The translations under genes were made by a program, and so were the position numbers. Shown in pieces: positions 25,446 to 43,399 of a stretch of 64,000 nucleotides of DNA; position 1 is the first letter of the stretch; each line of letters opens with the position of its first letter. This DNA is from Pempheris klunzingeri. Lineage: Eukaryota > Chordata > Actinopteri > Acropomatiformes > Pempheridae. A model generated the notes under the pieces. That model saw nothing but the letters and a program-made list of their open reading frames with translations, searched no databases and was not told the DNA's origin. The stretch is taken from NCBI RefSeq assembly GCF_042242105.1, contig NC_092013.1, positions 2,284,487 through 2,348,486 of the forward strand, written 5' to 3'.

Positions 25446-27582
25446 GTCGACCAGAAGCTCCAGACAGTCTGGTTTTAGAAAACCTGACTGTGTCGTGCGT
25501 CTCGTTACTGATCGGCGTGTCTGGGGACTCGTGCAGCATTGTGTTTAGCTGTTATCGTATTTTGCTGACTTTCCTGAACTGCAGCAGCAGCAGCAGCAGC
25601 ATCAGCAAAATTAATCTCACAAAACACCAAAGAATATAATGTTTTCACACAACGCTGTAATATTACATAAATATACACAATAGTGGATTGTGAGCGAGAC
25701 GCTTCCGAGGCACCGCGCAGCCCGACACAAATACTTTCAGCCCAACAACGGCAACTCCTCTGAGTGTTTTCCATCAGCCGTGTTTTCTTCAGGCTCAAGT
25801 TGCCCGGCACGAAAAAACACAACAGTCAGTGTGCTTATATCACCCCGTACACAATACGTCCGGCTGAGGGATAAAAATACCAGCGAGGAGGTGTTTTCCC
25901 AAAAAGATCTGGGCTGAGATGGACGGAGTGTGAGAACAGCCTGAGGGAGAGAAAAGTAAAGAGAGGGAGCGACGAAGCATCAAAAACACTCCTCCACCTC
26001 CCCCTGTTGTTTTTATGTGTAATTATTGTGTATATAATTGTTTCTTTTGTATATACAGGTTTTTCCTCTGTATATATTATATTATTGCTATTTGATTTTC
26101 TATTTCTTTAACTGTGTGCTTTTGTCTGTCCCCTTTGAGCTGCCGTAACAGCAAACTTTCCCCACTGAGGGATCAATAAACAATATCTAATCTAATCTAA
26201 TCTAATCTAATCTTACTGTGCAGCAACTAAAGCACTAAAATTCTTGTTTATGAGTGAAATCAAAATAATCAGCAAAAATCAAATGTGAGGATTTGCAGCT
26301 TCTTTGTCTTGTGCACTAATTTGAAGATAATTTTCTTGATTAATCGATTACTAAAGTTTTGTCCACAACCCAAAGATATTCAGTTTACGGCCACAGAGTT
26401 TAATAGTGACTGATTCCTGTTATGTGACAGTAAAGCTGAACGACTGGTGGTCGGACTGAATAAAACATTTGACTGTAAGAAATTAAAACAGAATGTTTCC
26501 ACTATTTTTGAACATTTTAAGAGCAAAAGATCAATCGAAGCTTATCAGATTAACCAGATGTGAACTCATATGTTGGATTTGACTCCTGTTCTTCTTCTCT
26601 TCTCTGTCATGCATCCGTCCAAGTCGACTCTCGTGTCTTCATCCTCTTTTACAAATAAGGAAACGTGTGTCTCAAACCTGTTGGATGCTAAAAACAGGTT
26701 CCTAAAAATAACCTCATCTGGTGTTTTTTTTGTATTCACGTGCACTTTATTTCATATTCGCTGTTCTCTGCACTTCAGCAATGATGCTGCTGAGGTTCAA
26801 GTGAGAGAGATTAACTGATCTGATCTGTTTTTGGAAATACGCCTCATGATGTTCAGTCTCTAGAAGTGATGACTCGATTCAACTTTCTCCCAACGTGTTT
26901 AAAAAAAAAAGTCAACAAGAAATCACAACAGTGGGACAAATCCACATGTGGAATTGGCTCCTGAGTGTCAGACATGAGGTACAGGTACAGGTTACATGAG
27001 GTTATTATTGCAGCCTTAAATAAATACTACAGTATAAAGTCTAATATATAATATAAAGTATAATAAAGTACAGATCACAGATAGTAGTAATAGACATTAA
27101 AACTGCACTCTGCCTGAAAGTCAATGAAGCAATAATGTTTTATCTTACCTAAGATACTGCTAACAGGAGTAACACTTTGACAATATCAGACACTAAAAAT
27201 ACCTGTTGCCCAGTTGCCCGTCTGAAAACAACCAGACCCCATTCACATTTTCTATACATTTAGTGCAGCGTCTTAAGAAGATTAAAACTAACAAGAAACA
27301 TCAGGAGTCAGACGGACTCTGTTCTGGACTCAACGGCATTTAAATCCGTGTGAACCAGGACAAACAAGGTGGGTTTTCTAACCCGGTTTAACTGTCGCCG
27401 TGCTTTAGTCCAGTTGAGCCCCACTTGTAAAAAATGCTCAGAGTTCTCTAAGGAGTTCTGCATTGGTGTAAACGCAAACACAACCAAGTAACGTAAAGTT
27501 TGAGCTCGATATAAAAGCTTTTTTCTGCAGTTTTTATTAAACATGCTCATTGCTCACCGAGATCTTCGTCCTTTTCGTCCAT
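16963..27582 (-). CDS. ssuh2: Protein SSUH2 homologue, 13 coding exons with one alternative pair
   Basis: Coding exons in transcript order are 27,582-27,558; 22,688-22,593; 22,489-22,405; 22,228-22,099; 21,061-21,001; 20,753-20,629; 20,533-20,471; then either 19,809-19,730 (B) or 19,663-19,554 (C); then 18,976-18,884; 18,725-18,620; 18,268-18,161; 17,097-16,963. Every junction is GT-AG and keeps frame. The product is 368 aa (with B) or 378 aa (with C), near the usual SSUH2 size. It starts MDEKDEDLDAF and has a Pro-rich N-terminus. The centre carries DnaJ-like CxxCxGxG zinc motifs (CHKCNGCG, CTACSGRG, CHGHG and others). The C-terminus includes 'RQTIELVPLTHAYYTYNGK' and ends in -CTIL. The family is named after C. 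elegans ssu-2; its biochemistry is poorly known, and zinc binding is inferred from the motifs. Intron 1 (4.9 kb) is the longest. Intron 4 hosts a MITE and the last intron hosts a minisatellite. The start is chosen because it is the only in-frame ATG in the first spliced exon. Confidence 0.92.
17443..18010. repeat. Minisatellite (about 20-bp unit) with an inverted right end
   Basis: From 17,443 to about 17,905 the plus strand repeats units of the form 'cgactataaagagacacaaa' and 'cgaccacaaagagacacgaa'. From about 17,935 to 18,010 the same phrases appear reversed ('tttgtctctttgtgg', 'ttttgtgtccctttg'), so the array changes orientation. It lies in the last intron of ssuh2. The resulting Thr/Lys/His-rich and Cys/Val/Leu-rich frames are not genes. 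Confidence 0.93.
18730..18764. repeat. (CA)n microsatellite next to an ssuh2 splice acceptor
   Basis: A pure CA tract on the plus strand begins about five bases upstream, in transcript terms, of the acceptor of ssuh2 exon 18,725-18,620. The transcript's pre-acceptor tract is therefore TG repeats rather than a normal pyrimidine run. Confidence 0.85.
19554..19663 (-). other. ssuh2: ssuh2 alternative zinc-motif exon C (110 nt)
   Basis: It has the same phases as exon B (starts 0, ends with two extra bases) and the same KRC...KR frame. It encodes CLTCHGSG, then a longer basic spacer of about 16 residues (YRRRPRNHKRSSGKTR), then CSSCSGRG. It lies only 66 bases from exon B. It therefore looks like a tandem exon duplicate used instead of B. 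Skipping both exons would also break the frame. Confidence 0.85.
19730..19809 (-). other. ssuh2: ssuh2 alternative zinc-motif exon B (80 nt)
   Basis: The exon begins in phase 0 after a pyrimidine-rich acceptor (atcttgcag) and ends with two bases of a codon before gtggga. It encodes KRCAFCHGHGRSRNQRC followed by TSCHGRGRKR: two CxxCxGxG motifs with a short basic spacer. The next exon (C) also begins in phase 0, so joining B to C shifts the frame and gives a stop at the fifth codon. Joining B to the 18,976 exon is in frame. Confidence 0.85.
21189..21716. mobile_element. TTAA-flanked MITE (piggyBac-like), copy 2
   Basis: This is the better preserved copy: TTAA-CCCTTTCATGCAT at the left and ATGCATGAAAGGG-TTAA at the right, with perfect 13-base inverted ends. 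It lies in ssuh2 intron 4. It carries the same internal sequence as copy 1 at 5,980-6,496, plus an expanded (AT)n run at about 21,573-21,603. There is no transposase frame. The internal 'caagatggccgac' resembles a YY1 binding site. Confidence 0.85.
24501..24934. repeat. Direct duplicate repeat, copy A (intron 1 of ssuh2)
   Basis: The block from 'cacatacagcttcc' through 'aaacctgcacagtcctctttctg' to 'cagaatgaccctttt' recurs at 27,658-28,140 in the same orientation and order, with small indels. No terminal inverted repeats or coding sequence were seen, so it may be an old segmental duplication or an unnamed dispersed repeat. Confidence 0.75.
25285..25446 (+). mobile_element. LINE 3' tail ending in (ATT)n
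   Basis: The sequence 'gtatggcgaccttg...gaaaggcgcc...aaataaaatgtatt' followed by a long ATT run is the familiar 3' end of a fish LINE family. The ATT array, about 15 units, forms the tail. Confidence 0.65.
26010..26214 (+). mobile_element. LINE 3' tail ending in (AATCT)n
   Basis: The sequence ends '...ccactgagggatcaataaa...' followed by about six AATCT repeats (26,184-26,213). This is the typical GGGATCAATAAA plus pentamer tail of a Rex1/CR1-like LINE. No coding part remains. Confidence 0.65.
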
Positions 27583-27657
27583 TTCTCCGCTGCTTTAAGC
27601 GTGAATGAAGCTCCGTAACGTTGAAACCAGAACCGAAAACAGGAACATGTTAGCAGT

Positions 27658-28140
27658 GCTCACATACAGCTTCCGGTTCTGGTTTTTAAAAAAAATAAAA
27701 GTCATTCTGCCTAAAAGTCTGTTTTAAAACCTGCACAGTCCTCTTTCTGTGGGAAAATACACTCCAAGGTTTATCTGAGGATAATGTGAGGCTTCACTTT
27801 CCGACCTAACTGTCCAGTATCTTTTATAGTTTAGTGTAAAGTTCCCTCTTTGTGTTTCCACAGACTGTTTCAGTGGAAGAATCCTCACAACAAAAACAGT
27901 GAATTTTGTTCTAATCAGCTCTCTTATTTATCATAATTACTATTTTTATTTCTTTTTAAAAGATAAAATAAAATAGAATAGAGTCCCATTAGGAGCAGGT
28001 CTTTGAATGTGAGACAAACCTGTTTCAGATTATGATTTAAAACTGGATTTAAAGTAAAAGTACTGAAGTATCATCAACTAAAAGTATAACAGGTAAAAAT
28101 AAACCTACTTATTATGCAGAATGACCCTTTTTCGTGCATC
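27658..28140. repeat. Direct duplicate repeat, copy B (upstream of ssuh2)
   Basis: Partner of 24,501-24,934. It starts only about 75 bases upstream of the ssuh2 start codon, so it makes up the immediate promoter region of that gene. Confidence 0.75.
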
Positions 28141-28960
28141 AGGGTTTATTGTTCATGGATTATCTTATAAGATGATCAATACATTTTTGTGTGAAAGAGT
28201 AATTACCAACTATAGCTACACCACATAAAAGAAATACTTTTGCAGCAGGAGACTCAACTACAGTTTCTCGATAAGCGAAAAATAAATGAATTCATAATCA
28301 ATAATAATAATAATAGAGTCCACTAAACCAATAAAGAAATCTGGCTGTTCCCAGCCTATTAGTTTTATTTTGAAGGCCACATGTGTGAACTTCCTGTCTC
28401 GGCTTGTGTGTTTATGTCTGACTTGACGGAGCCCCTGGCCGCGCCCACACTGTTTACATTCTTCACAAGAAACAAATAAAAGTTAGATTAAAAACGTTTG
28501 TAGAAGTATATACATAGATTATTGATGACAATGATGATAATGATAATGATTATTAGGGGTCTTACACTGTCAAAATTCAGTCAAAATATCATACATACAG
28601 ATTGTTTTTTTTGTTTTGTTTTTAATTGAGAAGATTGTTAGATGAGGTTATTGGCTCGACATTGGTCCTTTTCCTCTCTGAGTATATTTCTATTTTGCTC
28701 TTAAAATAAAAGAAAACATGGGGGAAATTCCATTTTATATAGTTTGTCTCAGTTTATCTTTATATTATTTTGGTTTTAAAGGGATTTGGAAGCTATAGGA
28801 TTATTATAGGATTAGTAAATGTGAACTATTATTCCTTTATTCATCTATGTTTTCTTGATCTCTGTTGTTTTGTACTTTGGAGTTGAAAATTGTATCCAAA
28901 CTGACAGGATTTACATATTTTGGTACGAACACCATTTCTTCCACTTTTCCCCTGCACCCT
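28141..28960. other. Spacer between the divergent genes ssuh2 and dynlrb1
   Basis: AT-rich sequence with short AAT/GAT runs (about 28,299-28,315 and 28,527-28,550). Nothing coding was recognised. Confidence 0.5.
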
Positions 28961-29095
28961 GAACGCAGCACCGCGTCACTTGACCCGGAAGTTTACGTCA
29001 GTGGTTTTTCTCCCAGCAACAAGCCTGAAGTGTTAGCTGTTGTTCTGCTGAGCCCGGAGACCGTTTCCTCACCGATTTCTCCTCATAAAATTAAA
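28961..29095 (+). promoter_or_regulatory. dynlrb1: dynlrb1 promoter / 5' UTR
   Basis: An ETS-type CCGGAAGT (28,985-28,992) is directly followed by a CRE-like TTACGTCA (28,993-29,000), about 100 bases before the start codon. No TATA box is visible. This is the usual composition of a housekeeping promoter. The start site itself is not determined. Confidence 0.55.
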
Positions 29096-32017
29096 ATGGT
29101 AGGATGAAGTGAAAGCTCCGGGTGTATTTCATACACGTATTCATATTTCAGTCGTAACTGTTGTGAATATTTAGTTGTATAAGAAGAAAATCTAATATAA
29201 CGCGAACTGGCTAGCTTACTTATGCTAGTCGGGCGTTGTCTGCTTAGCACCGTTAGCTGTTAGTTAGCCTTTTTTTAATAGGCTGTTTTGACAGCAGCTA
29301 AAACAAAGTTGATTATGACTAAGTTGCTGATCTCTTATTGTTTTGTGATTGCCTAGCCAATAGCAGCTACAAAATGATGCTAACTCATGTTGCCGTTTCC
29401 CAGGCTGAAGTAGAGGAAACCCTGAAGAGGATCCAGGGTCAAAAGGGAGTTCAGGGTATCATCATTGTCAATTCAGAAGGTAAAACCATTGAAACACGTG
29501 TCTAGCTGCAGTTCTACTGGTCTTTCCAGATGGTCCTTTATAATGCCTCTTGTCATATGCCAACCATAACACCACATCATCTACACAGGCAGTGGTACAT
29601 CACAGTAACAACAGTGCAGCCATCAGGAGGGATTAAACTCATCTTCTGCCTTTTTCCCTCTGCACTCTCTACATTTTACGACTTTAGGTACCTCATAGTA
29701 GTCAGAGATGCTCACCATAAACTCATTTTACCCATAATCAGTCAGTTTACAGCAATGTAAAGGAGATATAAGCAGCAAGTGATCACATTTGATGAGACAG
29801 AACCAGAGAATGTCTTAATCAACTGTTATATGATTCATTGTTTGATCCTCAAGTCTGCTAGTTTTAAAATGCAAACGTAATGTATGAAAACTGGTCAAAC
29901 GTTGAGATGCTTTGCAGTTAGCTCACTACCACGCGAACCAGAGTTTACATGCTCTTCAGTTATCTAATGCACATGTGAGTGGAGGGAAACGTTTGTGATT
30001 GAGAAACAGAAAGAAAGTTGAAAGGTTTGAATTGTGTCAGTGGATTTAACATTTTTAAGGCTGTAATTTAAGGCTGCTGTTCACCCACAAAAAAACAGAC
30101 TCTTTTGTTTTCACTCTTCTTGCGCGTGCAGAAGCAAAACACAGAATGAAAGGTAGATTAGTCACCAGAAACACTGAAATTATTCATATTTGACTTTAAT
30201 TCCAACAAATAACCAGATTACAGATACATGAAACTCCCAGTAACAGTTGACTTCATCTGGACGTTTGCATATAAACGTGAATGAACCCGTTTGCCTCAGG
30301 AATCCCCATCAAGACGACTCTGGACAACGCCAGCACGGTGCAGTACGCAGGTCTGATCCACCAGCTGGTGATGAAGGCCAGGAGCACGGTACGAGACATT
30401 GACCCCCAGAACGACCTCACCTTTCTCCGCGTGCGCTCCAAGAAGAACGAGATCATGATCGCTCCAGGTGAGGGGGTGGGCAGAAATGTGATAAATATTT
30501 AAGAATTTGTGTCTGAAACATCTTCTCCCACAGTTCAATCTCATGTTTAACGTGCGATATCTTCTATTAGCAAGGAGAAATTACACGACATTACATTAGT
30601 TTGGCAGTTTTTCTCTCAAGTGAATTTGGATTCCCTCCCATGCATGCACATTGAGAGCAATTCAGGGTTCAACAACTTGCTCAGGGACGCCTCATCATGT
30701 GGAAAGAGGACTGAACCACCAACCAGAAGATTAATGGCCGACTCACTCCGCCACCCGAGTCACAGTCGCCCCAAAATCAGAGATAAAAATGGCCACATAC
30801 CTCCAAAAAAACCCCAACAAAGTCTGTCTTTTGGTGCATAAACAAATAAATCATATACTGTAACGCTTTAAGACTTTTAACACGGTGCTCAAATCTCTCT
30901 TGTGCTGTGAAGTCTCATCTCTTTTTGACAAGCTCAGTCTACTCCGTCTTAACAGGCACATTAAAAAAAGTGTCATGTTTATTGAAAACATAATAATAAT
31001 ATAATAATAATTCCTTCCATCCGTACTGGACACAACCCTTTGTAAAACAATGCCAGTCCAAGCGATATGAGATCAAATCCTCAGGTCTTCTTCTGTGCAG
31101 TCATGAAATCTGAAGCTCAAATGAGGCTTTGGATTCTTTCAAAGTTAGTTATGGTGTTGTTAATCACTAAATCCCTGCTTTGCGTTGGCATCTGCCTGTT
31201 CTGACTCAGTTAGGAAGAGTTTTCTTAGATTTTCATACTAAAAAAGGCAGAAACTTCTGAAGACACACAGAAACATCATTTTCACTTCAGTTAAACGTTA
31301 AAATACATTTTCTGACAGAGAGGAGATTTGTAGATTTTGTCCCACATCTCTTACGCTGGAAGGCATTTCTTTGTAGCCATTATGGACTGAAGGAACAACA
31401 GTAACCCTTTCAGTGTGAATATGGGGGTGTCAGTGCTGTTTTTAAAATAAACTCTTAAGGAAATTAAGAAAAATCTGATGCTGTACGTAAAACTGTGCAT
31501 TTAGAAGCGACGCGGGGCGAAATCCAGAGCAGCAAGCGACTTTGAATCGGTTTGCATAGAGTCGAGCGAAGACTGTTTGCATGGAAGCTGCAGCACGAGT
31601 CCTGAATGTTGTTGTGCTGCCCACCAAGAAACACAGAGACTCTGGGAAGATATTTGAGTGAGTCAGTCCTAACAGAGAGCTAGAATATCATCAGTCCAAA
31701 GAAAGAAGACAATCAACCGGAGCGTTTCGGTCGGTTGGCGGTGAAACTTGTTCCACAACATCAACTTTTACAGCAGATTGCTCTCAGACAAACTGTGATT
31801 AGAGGCTCCTCCTGCCCCCCCGTTGGAAACCTGACGTCCACTTCACAGCCTCTGCATTGCAGTTCACCTCAATCTGCCTTCAGCTTTGTGTGACGCAGCT
31901 CGTAATGAAGCTTTAAATGATTTTTAGTGTCACTTTCTCAGGGGTTTTAACTGTTCTGCCGTTCCCTCCACAGATAAGGACTATTTCTTGATCGTCATCC
32001 AGAACCCCTCGGACTGA
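29096..32017 (+). CDS. dynlrb1: Dynein light chain roadblock-type 1
   Basis: Four coding exons: 29,096-29,098 (only the ATG), 29,404-29,479, 30,300-30,467 and 31,974-32,017. All introns are GT-AG and the joined frame is 291 bases, giving 96 aa, the exact length of vertebrate DYNLRB1. The protein starts [17 protein letters not shown], has '[14 protein letters not shown]' in the middle and ends '[12 protein letters not shown]'. It forms the roadblock/LC7 fold, a small alpha/beta dimer. In cells it is a non-catalytic light chain of cytoplasmic dynein bound to the intermediate chain, linking the motor to cargo. The first exon contributing just Met is a family feature and explains why exon 1 is easy to miss. 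It lies head-to-head with ssuh2 and just upstream of map1lc3a in the same orientation. Confidence 0.97.
30640..30780 (-). repeat. Dispersed fish repeat in dynlrb1 intron 3
   Basis: The stretch 'aattcagggttcaacaacttgctcaggga...ggactgaaccaccaacc...gccacccgagtcacagtcgcccc' resembles a common teleost repeat that also contains a GGTTCRA-type box. I cannot assign it to a named family. Confidence 0.4.
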
Positions 32018-32531
32018 AACAAGCACCTGCTCCCCGACTCATTGCTCTTTAACTGTCCTTCATATTTAAAACATTTTCCTTTGTCTCGCTAAATCAAAAG
32101 AACGTGCTTACCAGAAGCCTTTTCTGCACGTGCTGTATCAGGATGTAACGGCAATATTTGAGTTTCAGGATCAGTTTTCTGTCACTCATGCAGGCAAACT
32201 TCTTTTTCCATGTTTTAGCATTCCAGTTTGGTCTCCTCTCTGTGCATACTGTACACCATGTCTCCTTTTATAGCACATGGTGAGACGTGCACACCTGCTA
32301 AAACACCTGTGGCAAAAGTAGTGAAGTTAAAACCGAACCGGTGCGTACATGTCTGCACAGTATATGACAGAGAGAGAGAGAGAGAGAGAGAGACCACAAC
32401 ACATGTTATTTATTTTGTTGGCAAAAGATGTTGAATCGCAGTATTTCTCTGGTGAGCAGTGAACTCCACTACAAACACGTCCCTGCTCTCGCTGTGTCAA
32501 GTTGCTCCTGGTTATTTTTAACAAATTAAGA

Positions 32532-32590
32532 AATAAAAAAAATTTAAAAAAAAGGCAAAATGGTCTTTTGGTGTGTTTCTTGTGCTGTTC
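32532..32590 (+). promoter_or_regulatory. dynlrb1: Candidate dynlrb1 polyadenylation site
   Basis: AATAAA at 32,532-32,537 is followed at 25-55 bases by a GT-rich stretch (ggtgtgtttcttgtgctgt). This signal-plus-downstream-element layout would give a 3' UTR of about 530 bases. An ATTAAA at 32,773-32,778 is the alternative. Confidence 0.5.
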
Positions 32591-32811
32591 TTTATGTAGA
32601 TCATGCCAGAGTTTACACTTTTGTGTCTTTATTATGCAGTCTAGGGGAATGTGTTTGAGAGAAAAAGAAGATTTTATGAACAAATTAACAATTAAATCAT
32701 CCAAAATATGAGTCTTTTCTCAGAGTGTAAGGGCCTCTGGACAGACTGGGGACACAGTCATGTTGAAAAGACATTAAAAATTACATTTTTGCACAAGAGA
32801 TGTTAAGAGGT

Positions 32812-33390
32812 TTTATTGTCATTGTACAGCTGTTAACAGCAGACAACGAAATTGCGTTGGGACTCCCGGACTAGTCTAAAGATTAAAATATAGATGTACA
32901 TAGAATCAGAATTCCTTTAATAGTCCCCAGGGGGAAATTGCTTTTTGTTACCCACAGCTCCAAATACATTACATGTTGTTATATGTTATTGTTGGTGGTA
33001 GTAGTATTATTAGTATTATATAATACATCTCACTCTGAGTGTACATGTTGTTATATGTTATTAGTAGTAGTGGTATTATTTGTATTATTATTATTATTAT
33101 CATCATTATTATTACTTTCGTGTTTGAAGTTTATTCTTATTCTTTTGGAGCTGTGTGTAACAAAAAGCAATTTCCCCCTGGGGATTGTTAAAGTAATTCT
33201 GATTCTGAAAAGAATAAGAATAAACTTCAAAACACAAAGTTAAAATATAAATATATAAAGTATGTATAAAAAATGATGTATTAAAAACTATTACAAATTA
33301 CACAGAGGTAAATTATTGCACCAGGTGAGTCCAGAGTCTTATAATAATAATATATAACATGTACATTCAGAGTAAGGCGTATTATATAAA
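32812..33390. mobile_element. Opposed LINE 3' tails forming overlapping inverted repeats
   Basis: A minus-oriented LINE tail (about 32,815-32,860, ACAATAAAAC reversed) is followed by a second reversed tail at 32,903-32,962 (cagaattcctttaatagtc...cccagggggaaatt). The second tail is the inverse of 33,143-33,205 (aatttccccctgggg...attctgattctg). A second inverted pair joins 33,119-33,145 with 33,207-33,235. A third joins about 33,015-33,055 with about 33,350-33,388. The block sits between dynlrb1 and map1lc3a. Confidence 0.65.
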
Positions 33391-33689
33391 TATAATAATA
33401 TACATACATATATCTATATATATATATCTATATATCTCAATGAGAAAATAATAACAATCAGTAGGAATTATAACAATCTTAAAACAATAATTCTTCCTGA
33501 TTGTTATTATTATTTGGGATGACATTTGGGATATAATATGGGACCTTTTAAATATGACATCATTCCCTGTCAGCTGCCTTGCACATGAAACACCTTAATA
33601 GCAGTGTGTGGATTATTAGATTTAATCCAATAATTTAAAAAAAAAAAGGTGCAACACAGATTAGCTGGAGCACGTCCCCTTTAAATCCA

Positions 33690-33872
33690 GCACATGACGT
33701 CATCGCTGGGTTTACTCGCTTTGTTTGTCCGAAGCTTTTTCAGCTTCAGACCGAAGAGACGAGCAGAGGAGCTCCGCACCAAGTCCTCCGCCTCAGCACC
33801 GACCGAGTAGCTCCCGCAGGCGGCTGTGCTGCTTATTCACTAGGTCATAACTGTGTAACGACCCCGAGAGAG
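33690..33872 (+). promoter_or_regulatory. map1lc3a: map1lc3a promoter / 5' UTR
   Basis: A perfect palindromic CRE, TGACGTCA, lies at 33,695-33,702, about 170 bases before the start codon. It sits in a more GC-rich block that continues into exon 1 and contrasts with the AT-rich repeats to its left. No TATA box is obvious. Regulation by CREB/ATF factors is an inference from the motif. Confidence 0.55.
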
Positions 33873-41134
<7,262 letters not shown>

Positions 41135-42123
41135 GGAGGGGGAGCGGGACACCACCAGGCGCTGGCGGGACAGGGAGAGGGGAGAGGGGGGCGCTGGAGG
41201 GGAAGAGAGAGGCATATGGTGTCAGAGCCGACCGGAAACCACCAAACTCCTCATCCTCTCCACATAGCAGCACCCCGTCAGTCAGTGTACATGTGACAGA
41301 CCCCCCCCTCACCCTCCTCCCCCTCTCTCCCAGTTGTAGTCCAGCACCCTCTTCTCTTATTGGTCAGTAACACTAGCTACAGAAGCCAGAGGATATCCTG
41401 TGTTACCAGAGTTAGATTTCAGAATCATACCTGTGATATCTCTGAGTGTTTCTAGTTTTATTCCCCCACGTAGGCAGAGAGTTCTTTTATTTTGAAAAGC
41501 TGGGACAAACCAACCAGTGACGTTTGGATATCTGCCAGTAAAATTGAAATGCATCCTTCAAAACCACACGTGTGTAAATGTATTAGACAAGCTAAACTTG
41601 ATGGAGTCACCGCTTTAGTGAGTTTAAACCCTCTGATGTGTTCGCAGGTGAGAACACAGCACAGTCAGCTTCATCACTACCCAGTAATTCACAACAGTAG
41701 TACAAGCTAGGGGATAGATCCGTAGTGATTCCTTTTAACTCCTTTAACTCACATTTGAGTCTTCTTTTTTTTTTTTTTAAATTGTTGTCTTTTGTTTGAG
41801 ATATTAGCCGTAGTTAAGTTTGTGTTCTAAAGCTTAGACCTGAGTTTTGTTTTAATCCTACATTTACCGTCAGCCTGTAGCTCAACTCGCCAACCCGCCA
41901 CTGGCTACCGAGTAGCTGACAATCAGGCTAAAGACGACTGTAGTTCTCGTAAATTTAACAGCATTTAGAGTCATTTCACATGTGCAATATTCACGTGTAA
42001 CCCGACACAGCACAACACTACTCCACTAACCGCCAAGTTAGCATTAGCGCCTCTAGCCGCACGCTGCTACATCCTGTTAACAGACATAAACCAACACTCT
42101 GAACTTGATGTCTTTTTTTTTTT

Positions 42124-42160
<37 letters not shown>

Positions 42161-43335
42161 CCCAGAAGCACAATACGCCTGTAATATCACTACTCGCCTG
42201 TCGCCTTGCACCGAACTCCCCTGCATTTAGCATCACAGAACAACCAGATCAGGTGAAGCAGATTTAAATGCCTCTCCAGTAGATTTTTTTTTAGCCACTG
42301 GAAACAACGAGGGATGCGCTCTGTTCCAACGGGCGTAAAGTTAAATGCTTGCTTGATTTAGGACATGACAATAGTCTGAGTTGTGTAGCTCGAAACGGAC
42401 ACTGTTGGGTCGGATTAGCAGCACAGGACGGAGCACCGTCTCCACAAGGGGGGCAAACAAGGGGTCACAAGCAATTACATGTGGATGATTCGAGGGCAGG
42501 ACGGGACGCGTCTGCTTTGACAGAAAGAATCAGTTGCTTTTTCTTTTTTCCTAATTTCCGTTTGGCAGGCTTGGACCGCGCTGCAGAAATGCCAATAAAA
42601 TGATCCCATTTTGTATATCGAGCTGAGGTGACACAGCCGTAATCAGATCCCAGTAAAGCTTCTCAGCTGAGGCGAGGTGACACAAGGCCCTGCTTTAATA
42701 TCATTTGTCCACTGTGAGGCCTCGTGTTAGACAGCTTGTAAGAACGCCGCGTGTCATGGTAGCATAGAGATGAGCATTAGACATAATAAAATGTATTTAA
42801 TGTTGGAAATGAATGAGCTTCTTTTGCACATAAATTAATACAAATATAAAAAAGAGTTGGCATAGAATTTTTTTAGGAATTACTGTATCTATATAACAAT
42901 TCTCTCTTCTTTTTGTATCTGCTCCTCTTTTCTGAGCTCCGCTGCTCTCTGTCTGTCTGTCCGTCTGTCTGCCTTTGTTTAATAAGACTTTATAGACACA
43001 AAAGGTTGTGATGCACTACAAACCTTGCATGTTTTCATTTTCTTTTTTTTACAAATGTATATTGATTTTACGCAATAGATATGATTGTATTGTTTAATTT
43101 AGAAAGTCTTTTTAGATGTTTTCCAAACCAAAAACTGAAAATAAGTGTATGTGTATGTTTGAAACAAACAAAAAAAAAAAATGTGTGCGTATAAACGATC
43201 ATATAATCGAGCTGTATTACAAAGTGTGTTTTTCTTTAGGCTTTCTGACATTGTCACTGTTTGGAGGGGTGTACATAGACGCATTGCTACAACCTTATTC
43301 AAAGCATTTGCCAATAAATAAATAAAAAAAAGTTG
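41135..43335 (+). promoter_or_regulatory. map1lc3a: Probable long map1lc3a 3' UTR with several poly(A) signals
   Basis: AATAAA signals occur at 42,594-42,599, about 42,784 and 43,313-43,318. Only the last is followed by a clear T/GT-rich element (tgttttttttcttgtctttcatgtgt, about 43,345-43,370). It is therefore the best candidate for the distal end, giving a 3' UTR of about 2.2 kb. The stretch also holds an (AT)n run near 42,131-42,155. No other gene is visible in it. Confidence 0.45.
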
Positions 43336-43399
43336 CCTTTAAAATGTTTTTTTTCTTGTCTTTCATGTGTAATGATGGTGTTGAAGGATTGTTTAATTA

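Larger units (their letters stand above)
22700..27550. other. ssuh2 intron 1: repeats only
   Basis: It holds a poly(C) run at about 24,078-24,090, one copy of a dispersed 0.45-kb repeat, two LINE 3' tails (25.3 and 26.0-26.2 kb) and AT-rich sequence. No further exon with matching phase is apparent on the minus strand. Confidence 0.5.

Noticed and set aside
30640-30780. Possible tRNA gene (GGTTCAA box)
   Set aside because: No cloverleaf can be drawn around it; it matches the look of a dispersed repeat.
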